A stretch of DNA of 64,000 nucleotides from NCBI RefSeq assembly GCF_050948215.1, contig NW_027488782.1:124001-188000 (forward strand), written 5' to 3'. This document shows, one piece after another, positions 55,991-64,000 of this stretch. Origin of the DNA: Halictus rubicundus. Taxonomy: Eukaryota > Arthropoda > Insecta > Hymenoptera > Halictidae. The notes beneath the pieces were generated by a model. That model did not search any database. It was not told where the DNA came from and worked only from the letters and a program-made list of their open reading frames with translations. How positions within the stretch are numbered: the stretch's first letter is position 1; each line of letters begins with the position of its first letter. The position numbers and the translations under genes are program-made.

Positions 55991-58665
55991 TCCTATCCTC
56001 TATCCTATCCTCTATCCTATCCTATCCTCAATCCTATCCTATCCTCTATCCTATATTATCCACTATCCTATCCTGGTCTCTAACCTATCGTATCAACTAT
56101 TCTATCCATTCCCCTATCCTATCATCTGTCCTATCCTATCCTCTATAATATCCTATCCTCTATACTATCCTATCCTCTATCCAATCCTATCCTCTATCCT
56201 ATCATATCCTCTATCCTATCCTATCCTCTATCCTATCCTATCCTCTATCCTATCCTCTATCCTATCCTCTCCTCTATCCTATCCTATCCTCCATCCTATC
56301 CTATCCCCTATCCTATCCTATCCTCTATCCTATCCTATCCTATCCTCTATCCTATCCTATCCTATCCTCTATCCTATCCTATCCTCATTCCTATCCTATC
56401 CTCTATCCTATCATATTATCTATTATATCCCATTCTCTATCCTATCAACTATCGTATCCTATTCTCAATCCTATCCAATCCTATTTCCCTTCCTATATAA
56501 AATCAAATCCTCTATCCTATCCTGTCCTCTATCCTATCCTATCCTCTATCCTATCCTATCCTGTATCCAATCCAATCCTATGTCCTATCCTATCCGCTAT
56601 CCTGTCCTATTCTCTATCCTATAATATCCCCTATCCTATCCAATCCACTATCCTATCCTCTATCCTATCCTATCCTCTATCTTATCCAATCCTCTATCCT
56701 ATCCCCTATCCTATCCTCTATCCTATACTCTATCCTATCCTATCCTCAATCCTATCCTATCCTCTATCCTATATTATCCACTATCCTATCCTGGTCTCTA
56801 ACCTATCGTATCAACTATTCTATCCATTCCCCTATCCTATCCTCTATCCTATCCAATCTTCTGTAATATCCTATCCTCTATTCTATCCTATCCTCTATCC
56901 TATCCTATCCTCTATCCTATCCTATCCTCTATCCTATCCTATCCTCTATCCTATCCTATCCTCTATCCTATCCTATCCTCTATCCTATCCTATCCTCTAT
57001 CCTAGCCTATCCTCTATCCTATCCAATCCTATATCCTATCCCATCCGCTATCCTATCCTATCCTCTATCCTATCCTATCCTCTATCCTATCCTATCCTCT
57101 ATCCTATCCAATCCTCTATCCTATCCTCAATCGTATCCTATCCTCTATCCTATCCTATCCTCTATCCTATCCTCTATCCTATCCTATCCTCTATCCTATC
57201 CTATCCTCTATCCTATCCTATCCTCTATCCTATCCTATCCTCATTCCTATCCTATCCTCTATCCTATCCTATCCTCTGTCCTATCCACTATCGTATCCTA
57301 TCCTCTATTATATCCAATCCTATATCCTATCCTCTATACACTCCAATCCTCTATCCTATCCAATCCTATATCCTATCCTCTATACACTCCAATCCTCTAT
57401 CCTATCCAATCCTATATCCTATCCTATCCTCCATCCTATCCTATCCTCTATCCTATCCTATCATCTATCCTATCCTATCCTCCATCCTATCCAATCCTAT
57501 ATCCTATCCTATCCGCTATCCTATCCTATCCTCTATCCTATCCTATCCTCTATCCTATCCTCTATCCTATCCAATCCTCTATCCTATCCTATCCTCTATC
57601 CTATCCTATCCTCTATCCTATCCTATCCTCTATCCTATCCTATCCTCTATCCTAGCCTATCCTCTATCCTATCCTATCCTCATTCCTATCCTATCCTCTA
57701 TCCTATCCTATCCTCTGTCCTATCCACTATCGTATCCTATCCTCTATCCTATCCAATCCTATATCCTATCCTCTATACACTAAAATCCTCTATCCTATCC
57801 AATCCTATATACTATCCTCTATACACTCTAATCCTCTATCCTATCCTATCCTCTCTCCTATCCACTATCGTATCCTCTCCTCTATCCTATCCAATCCTAT
57901 ATCCTATCCTCTATACACTCCAATCCTCTATCCTATCCTATCCTCTATCCAATCCTATCCTCTATCCTATCCTATACTCTATCCTATCCTATCCTCTATC
58001 CTACCCTCTCCTCTATCCTATCCTATCCTCTATCCTATCCTATCCTCTATCCTATCCTATCCTCTATCCTATCCTATCCTCTATCCTAGCCTATCCTCTA
58101 TCCTATCCAATCCTATATCCTATCCCATCCGCTATCCTATCCTATCCTCTATCCTATCCTATCCTCTATCCTATCCTATCCTCTATCCTATCCAATCCTC
58201 TATCCTATCCTCAATCCTATCCTATCCTCTATCCTATCCTATCCTCTATCCTATCCTCTATCCTATCCTATCCTCTATCCTATCCTATCCTCTATCCTAT
58301 CCTATCCTCTATCCTATCCTATCCTCTATCCTATCCTATCCTCATTCCTATCCTATCCTCTATCCTATCCTATCCTCTGTCCTATCCACTATCGTATCCT
58401 ATCCTCTATTATATCCAATCCTATATCCTATCCTCTATACACTCCAATCCTCTATCCTATCCAATCCTATATCCTATCCTCTATACACTCCAATCCTCTA
58501 TCCTATCCAATCCTATATCCTATCCTATCCTCCATCCTATCCTATCCTCTATCCTATCCTATCATCTATCCTATCCTATCCTCCATCCTATCCAATCCTA
58601 TATCCTATCCTATCCGCTATCCTATCCTATCCTCTATCCTATCCTATCCTCTATCCTATCCTCTA
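55991..58665 (+). repeat. 2.67-kb tandem unit, copy 2
   Basis: Near-identical to copy 1. Private changes include CATATTATCTATTATATCC near 56,412, CTTCTGTAATATCC near 56,860 and CTCAATCGTATCC near 57,128. Downstream the array continues as a third, partial round that reuses the TACACTAAAATCC part at 58877. Confidence 0.92.
57307..58407 (+). repeat. 1,101-bp nested unit, second occurrence
   Basis: Counterpart of 54,632-55,732 within copy 2 of the 2.67-kb repeat, with identical spacing. It includes two CCAATCCTATATCC plus ATACACTCC motifs in a row near its start. Confidence 0.9.
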
Positions 58666-59600
58666 TCCTATCCAATCCTCTATCCTATCCTATCCTCTAT
58701 CCTATCCTATCCTCTATCCTATCCTATCCTCTATCCTATCCTATCCTCTATCCTAGCCTATCCTCTATCCTATCCTATCCTCATTCCTATCCTATCCTCT
58801 ATCCTATCCTATCCTCTGTCCTATCCACTATCGTATCCTATCCTCTATCCTATCCAATCCTATATCCTATCCTCTATACACTAAAATCCTCTATCCTATC
58901 CAATCCTATATACTATCCTCTATACACTCTAATCCTCTATCCTATCCTATCCTCTCTCCTATCCACTATCGTATCCTCTCCTCTATCCTATCCAATCCTA
59001 TATCCTATCCTCTATACACTCCAATCCTCTATCCTATCCTATCCTCTATCCAATCCTATCCTCTATCCTATCCTATCCTCTATCCTATCCTATCCTCTAT
59101 CCTACCCTCTCCTCTATCCTATCCTATCCTCCATCCTATCCTATCCTCTATCCTATCCTATCGTCTATCCTATCCTATCCTCCATCCTATCCAATCCTAT
59201 ATCCTATCCTATCCGCTATCATATCCTATCCTCTATCCTATCCTATCCGCTATCCTATCCAATCCTCTATCCTATCCCCTATCCTATCCTCTACCCTATC
59301 CTCTATCCTATCCTCTATCCTATCCTATCCTCTATCCTATCCTATCCGCTATCCTATCCTATCCTCTATCCTATCCTACCCTCTATCCTATCCTATCCTC
59401 TATCCTATCATATCCTCTATCCTATCCTATCCTCTATCCTATCCTATCCTCTATCCTATCCTATCCTATCCTCTATCCTATCCTATCCTCTATCCTATCC
59501 TATCCTCTATCCTACCCTATCCTCTATCCTATCCTATCCTCTATCCTATCCTCTATCCTATCCTATCCTCTATCATATCCTATCCTCTATCCTATCCTAA

Positions 59601-60060
59601 CCTCTAACCTACCCTATCCTCTATCCTATCCTATCCTCCATCCTATTCTATATTCTATCCGATCCTATCCGATCCTCTATCTTATCCTATCCTCTATCCT
59701 ATCCTATCCTCTATCCTATCCTATCCTCTGTCCTATCCACTATCGTATCCTATCCTCTATCCTTTCCAATCCTATATCCTATCCTCTATACACTCCAATC
59801 CTCTATCCTATCCTATCCTCTCTCCTATCCACTATCGTATCCTATCCTCTATCCTATCCTATCCTCTATCCTATCCCATCCTCTATCCTATCCTATCCTC
59901 TATCCTATCCTATCCTCTATACTATCCTATCCTCTATCCTATCCTATCCTCTATCCTAGCCTATCCTCTATCCTATCGTATCCTCATTCCTATCCTATCC
60001 TCTATCCTATCCTATCCTCTGTCCTATCCACTATCGTATCCTATCCTCTATCCTATCCAA
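59601..60060 (+). repeat. Segment with CTCTAACCTACCC, repeated near 63,356
   Basis: CCTCTAACCT (59601 to 63356) and CCGATCCTATCCG (59661 to 63416) are both 3,755 bp apart. Both copies share CCTTTCCAATCC soon after. The CCGATCCTATCCG part also matches 44781. Confidence 0.83.
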
Positions 60061-60079
60061 TCCTATATCCTATCCTCTA

Positions 60080-60355
60080 TACACTAAAATCCTCTATCCT
60101 ATCCAATCCTATATACTATCCTCTATACACTCTAATCCTCTATCCTATCCTATCCTCTCTCCTATCCACTATCGTATCCTCTCCTCTATCCTATCCAATC
60201 CTATATCCTATCCTCTATACACTAAAATCCTCTATCCTATCCAATCCTATATACTATCCTCTATACACTCTAATCCTCTATCCTATCCTATCCTCTCTCC
60301 TATCCACTATCGTATCCTCTCCTCTATCCTATCCAATCCTATATCCTATCCTCTA
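60080..60355 (+). repeat. 138-bp tandem doublet
   Basis: TACACTAAAATCC at 60080 and 60218 is 138 bp apart, each followed by CCTATATACTATCC, ACACTCTAATCC, CTCTCTCC and CGTATCCTCTCC. Upstream copies of this element (47931, 50075, 55101, 57776, 58877) are single. Confidence 0.88.
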
Positions 60356-61074
60356 TACACTCCAATCCTCTATCCTATCCTATCCTCTATCCAATCCTAT
60401 CCTCTATCCTATCCTATCCTCTATCCTATCCTATCCTCCATCCTATCCAATCCTATATCCTATCCTATCCGCTATCATATCCTATCCTCTATCCTATCCT
60501 ATCCGCTATCCTATCCAATCCTCTATCCTATCCCCTATCCTATCCTCTACCCTATCCTCTATCCTATCCTCTATCCTATCCTATCCTCAATCCTATCCTA
60601 TCCTCTATCCTATATTATCCACTATCCTATCCTGTTCTCTAACCTATCGTATCAACTATTCTATCCATTCCCCTATCCTATCCTCTATTCTATCCTCTAC
60701 CCTATCCTCTATCCTATCCTATCCTCTATCCTTTCCAATTCTCTATCCTATCCTCTATCCTATCCTATCCACTATCCTATCCTATCCTATCCTCTATCCT
60801 ATCCAATCTTCTATAATATCCTATCCTCTATCCTATCCTATCCTCTATCCTATCCTATCCTCTATCCTATCCTATCCACTATCCTATCCTATCCTATCCT
60901 CTATCCTATCCAATCTTCTATAATATCCTATCCTCTATCCTATCCTATCCTCTATCCTATCCTATCCTCCATCCTATCCTATACTCTATCCCATCCTATC
61001 CTCTATCCTATCCTATCCGCTATCCTATCCTATCCTCTATCCTATCCTACCCTCTATCCTATCCTATCCTCTAT

Positions 61075-62058
61075 CCTATCATATCCTCTATCCAATCCTA
61101 TCCTCTATCCTATCCTATCCTCTATCCTATCCTATCCTCTATCCTACCCTCTCCTCTATCCTATCCTATCCTCCATCCTATCCTATCCTCTATCCTATCC
61201 TATCGTCTATCCTATCCTATCCTCCATCCTATCCAATCCTATATCCTATCCTATCCGCTATCATATCCTATCCTCTATCCTATCCTATCCGCTATCCTAT
61301 CCAATCCTCTATCCTATCCCCTATCCTATCCTCTACCCTATCCTCTATCCTATCCTCTATCCTATCCTATCCTCAATCCTATCCTATCCTCTATCCTATA
61401 TTATCCACTATCCTATCCTGTTCTCTAACCTATCGTATCAACTATACTATCCATTCCCCTATCCTATCCTCTATTCTATCCTCTACCCTATCCTCTATCC
61501 TATCCTATCCTCTAGCCTTTCCAATTCTCTATCCTATCCTCTATCCTATCCTATCCGCTATCATATCCTATCCTCTATCCTATCCTATCCGCTATCCTAT
61601 CCAATCCTCTATCCTATCCCCTATCCTATCCTCTACCCTATCCTCTATCCTATCCTCTATCCTATCCTATCCTCAATCCTATCCTATCCTCTATCCTATA
61701 TTATCCACTATCCTATCCTGTTCTCTAACCTATCGTATGAACTATTCTATCCATTCCCCTATCCTATCCTCTATTCTATCCTCTACCCTATCCTCTATCC
61801 TATCCTATCCTCTATCCTTTCCAATTCTCTATCCTATCCTCTATCCTATCCTATCCACTATCCTATCCTATCCTATCCTCTATCCTATCCAATCTTCTAT
61901 AATATCCTATCCTCTATCCTATCCTATCCTCTATCCTATCCTATCCTCTATCCTATCCTATCCACTATCCTATCCTATCCTATCCTCTATCCTATCCAAT
62001 CTTCTATAATATCCTATCCTCTATCCTATCCTATCCTCTATCCTATCCTATCCTCCAT
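61075..62058 (+). repeat. 984-bp tandem unit, copy 1
   Basis: TCTATCCAAT (61087 to 62071), TCGTCT (61203 to 62187), CCGCTATCATATCC (61255 to 62239) and GTTCTCTAACC (61420 to 62404; 61720 to 62704) are all 984 bp apart. The unit contains two 300 bp sub-units. Private changes are CGTATGAAC near 61,735 and CTAGCCTTTCC near 61,514. Confidence 0.92.
61255..61854 (+). repeat. 300-bp tandem doublet in 984-bp unit, copy 1
   Basis: CCGCTATCATATCC at 61255 and 61555, and GTTCTCTAACC at 61420 and 61720, are exactly 300 bp apart. Each sub-unit runs from the CCGC site through CTCTACCC, CTCAATCC and TATATTATCCAC to TTTCCAATTCTC. Confidence 0.92.
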
Positions 62059-63055
62059 CCTATCATATCCTCTATCCAATCCTATCCTCTATCCTATCCT
62101 ATCCTCTATCCTATCCTATCCTCTATCCTACCCTCTCCTCTATCCTATCCTATCCTCCATCCTATCCTATCCTCTATCCTATCCTATCGTCTATCCTATC
62201 CTATCCTCCATCCTATCCAATCCTATATCCTATCCTATCCGCTATCATATCCTATCCTCTATCCTATCCTATCCGCTATCCTATCCAATCCTCTATCCTA
62301 TCCCCTATCCTATCCTCTACCCTATCCTCTATCCTATCCTCTATCCTATCCTATCCTCAATCCTATCCTATCCTCTATCCTATATTATCCACTATCCTAT
62401 CCTGTTCTCTAACCTATCGTATCAACTATTCTATCCATTCCCCTATCCTATCCTCTATTCTATCCTCTACCCTATCCTCTATCCTATCCTATCCTCTATC
62501 CTTTCCAATTCTCTATCCTATCCTCTATCCTATCCTATCCGCTATCATATCCTATCCTCTATCCTATCCTATCCGCTATCCTATCCAATCCTCTATCCTA
62601 TCCCCTATCCTATCCTCTACCCTATCCTCTATCCTATCCTCTATCCTATCCTATCCTCAATCCTATCCTATCCTCTATCCTATATTATCCACTATCCTAT
62701 CCTGTTCTCTAACCTATCGTATCAACTATTCTATCCATTCCCCTATCCTATCCTCTATTCTATCCTCTACCCTATCCTCTATCCTATCCTATCCTCTATC
62801 CTTTCCAATTCTCTATCCTATCCTCTATCCTATCCTATCCACTATCCTATCCTATCCTATCCTCTATCCTATCCAATCTTCTATAATATCCTATCCTCTA
62901 TCCTATCCTATCCTCTATCCTATCCTCTATCCTATCCTATCCTCTATCCTATCCTATCCACTATCCTATCCTATCCTATCCTCTATCCTATCCAATCTTC
63001 TATAATATCCTATCCTCTATCCTATCCTATCCTCTATCCTATCCTATCCTCCATC
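62059..63055 (+). repeat. 984-bp tandem unit, copy 2
   Basis: Repeats copy 1 and ends where CTCCATCCTATCC is followed by TATACTC instead of CATATCC. It has an extra 12-mer near 62,925. Confidence 0.9.
62239..62838 (+). repeat. 300-bp tandem doublet in 984-bp unit, copy 2
   Basis: Counterpart of 61,255-61,854, with GTTCTCTAACC at 62404 and 62704. The doublet was therefore present before the 984 bp duplication. Confidence 0.92.
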
Positions 63056-63259
63056 CTATCCTATACTCTATCCCATCCTATCCTCTATCCTATCCTATCC
63101 GCTATCCTATCCTATCCTCTATCCTATCCTACCCTCTATCCTATCCTATCCTCTATCCTATCATATCCTCTATCCTATCCTATCCTCTATCCTATCCTAT
63201 CCTCTATGCTATCCTATCCTATCCTCTATCCTATCCTATCCTCTATCCTATCCTATCCT

Positions 63260-63319
63260 CTATCCTATCCTCTATCCTATCCTCTATCCTATCCTCTATC
63301 CTATCCTCTATCCTATCCT
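63260..63319 (+). repeat. Run of five 12-bp units
   Basis: Five perfect CTATCCTATCCT units in a row, flanked by 17-mers. Elsewhere 12-mers mostly come in ones, twos or threes, although a shorter run lies near 44,695-44,725. The 12-mer is the n=2 form of the same repeat. Confidence 0.95.
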
Positions 63320-64000
63320 CTATCCTATCCTATCCTCTAGCATATCCTATCCTAACCTCTAACCTACCCTATCCTCTATCCTATCCTATCCTCCATCCTA
63401 TTCTATATTCTATCCGATCCTATCCGATCCTCTATCTTATCCTATCCTCTATCCTATCCTATCCTCTATCCTATCCTATCCTCTGTCCTATCCACTATCG
63501 TATCCTATCCTCTATCCTTTCCAATCCTATATCCTATCCTCTATACACTCCAATCCTCTATCCTATCCTATCCTCTCTCCTATCCACTATCGTATCCTAT
63601 CCTCTATCCTATCCTATCCTCTATCCTTTCCAATTCTCTATCCTATCCTCTATCCTATCCTATCCACTATCCTATCCTATCCTATCCTCTATCCTATCCA
63701 ATCTTCTATAATATCCTATCCTCTATCCTATCCTATCCTCTATCCTATCCTATCCTCTATCCTATCCTATCCACTATCCTATCCTATCCTATCCTCTATC
63801 CTATCCAATCTTCTATAATATCCTATCCTCTATCCTATCCTATCCTCTATCCTATCCTATCCTCCATCCTATCCTATACTCTATCCCATCCTATCCTCTA
63901 TCCTATCCTATCCGCTATCCTATCCTATCCTCTATCCTATCCTACCCTCTATCCTATCCTATCCTCTATCCTATCATATCCTCTATCCTATCCTATCCTC

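Larger units (their letters stand above)
1..64000 (+). repeat. Satellite array of (CTATC)nCT, dominant 17-bp unit
   Basis: Every line of the window is built from the pentamer CTATC in short runs closed by CT. The commonest unit is CTATCCTATCCTATCCT (three pentamers plus CT, 17 bp), for example in perfect tandem from 241. Units with two pentamers (12 bp) and four pentamers (22 bp) are interspersed. The + strand is C/T-rich with one A per pentamer. G occurs only in scattered variants such as TCGTATC, CTGTCC, CCGCTATCC, CCGATCC and CTAGCC. Orientation never switches: no GGATAG-rich stretch appears on the + strand. No unique sequence interrupts the array and both ends of the window lie inside it. 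This is typical of eukaryotic heterochromatic satellite DNA. I do not recognise the satellite as a named family. Confidence 0.98.
44740..64000 (+). repeat. Block C: subfamily with GTTCTCTAACC and TTTCCAATTCTC
   Basis: Here the cassette carries CCTGTTCTCTAACC (45517, 48449, 49084, 50955, 52595, 60634, 61420, 61720, 62404, 62704) or CCTGGTCTCTAACC (46897, 51816, 53417, 54135, 56075, 56793) instead of CCTATTCTCTAACC. TTTCCAATTCTC replaces TTTCCCATTCTC where present. GTCTTCTG is absent. The block also has many CCAATCCTATATCC, CTCTATACACTCC and CCTATTTTC sites. The left edge is placed at the CCGATCCTATCCG site near 44,781, which recurs at 59661 and 63416. Confidence 0.8.

Noticed and set aside
61737..62009. 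ATG-initiated 90-codon frame
   Set aside because: The ATG is a private C-to-G change in CGTATCAAC of one 300 bp unit. The sister units at 62404 and 62704 lack it. The translation is satellite peptide.
1..64000. CRISPR array
   Set aside because: There are repeats at regular spacing, but no alternation of a conserved repeat with unique spacers; all the sequence between repeats is the same satellite. There are no cas genes.
1..64000. Splice acceptor or branch-point signals (CTAAC with pyrimidine tract)
   Set aside because: CTAACC variants beside pyrimidine-rich DNA resemble branch points, but AG is nearly absent on the + strand and no exon-like sequence is present.
1..64000. True triplex-forming polypurine/polypyrimidine tract
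   Set aside because: Each pentamer has an A on the pyrimidine strand, so uninterrupted pyrimidine runs are only a few bases long.
1..64000. tRNA, rRNA, transposon or insertion-sequence remnants
   Set aside because: No stretch departs from the pentamer pattern for more than about 30-40 bp, too short for any of these. No terminal inverted repeats are possible in G-poor single-orientation DNA.

Overview
The whole 64 kb window is one uninterrupted block of tandem satellite DNA. I see no gene, RNA gene, transposon or other non-satellite sequence in it. The base repeat is a run of the pentamer CTATC closed by a CT dinucleotide, (CTATC)nCT. The dominant form is n=3, the 17-mer CTATCCTATCCTATCCT. 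Units with n=2 (12 bp) and n=4 (22 bp) are common, and runs of n=6 or 7 are rare. The + strand is pyrimidine-rich and almost free of G, and the array keeps one orientation throughout. This is a eukaryotic heterochromatin-type satellite (centromeric, pericentromeric or subtelomeric). The species cannot be told from the sequence.

Above the 17-mer lies a nested higher-order repeat (HOR) structure that can be traced with rare single-base variants. Block A (about 1-38,400) carries a junction cassette with TTTCCCATTCTC and GTCTTCTG markers. It contains a 4.19 kb duplication (1-3,590 and 4,188-7,820) and a roughly 10 kb duplication (8,775-18,650 and 23,161-33,745). The second 10 kb copy contains a private 1,608 bp tandem duplication. 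Block A also holds a 269 bp trimer near 34.5-35.1 kb. Block B (about 38,400-44,740) has 1,499 bp and 709 bp units and the longest pure pentamer runs. Block C (about 44,740-64,000) has a cassette variant with TTTCCAATTCTC. It contains 1.6 kb, 718 bp, 2.67 kb (with nested 1,101 bp) and 984 bp (with nested 300 bp) tandem units.

Most copy-to-copy indels that I could measure are exact sums of 12 and 17 bp. That is what unequal exchange or replication slippage in register would leave. The long forward open reading frames come from the repeat: 17 is not a multiple of 3, so the repeat cycles through all three frames with a 51 bp (17 residue) period and contains no stop. I do not regard any of them as genes. 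Unit boundaries are uncertain by about 20 bp because edges in a tandem array are ambiguous. Marker positions were counted by eye and cross-checked by equal offsets.
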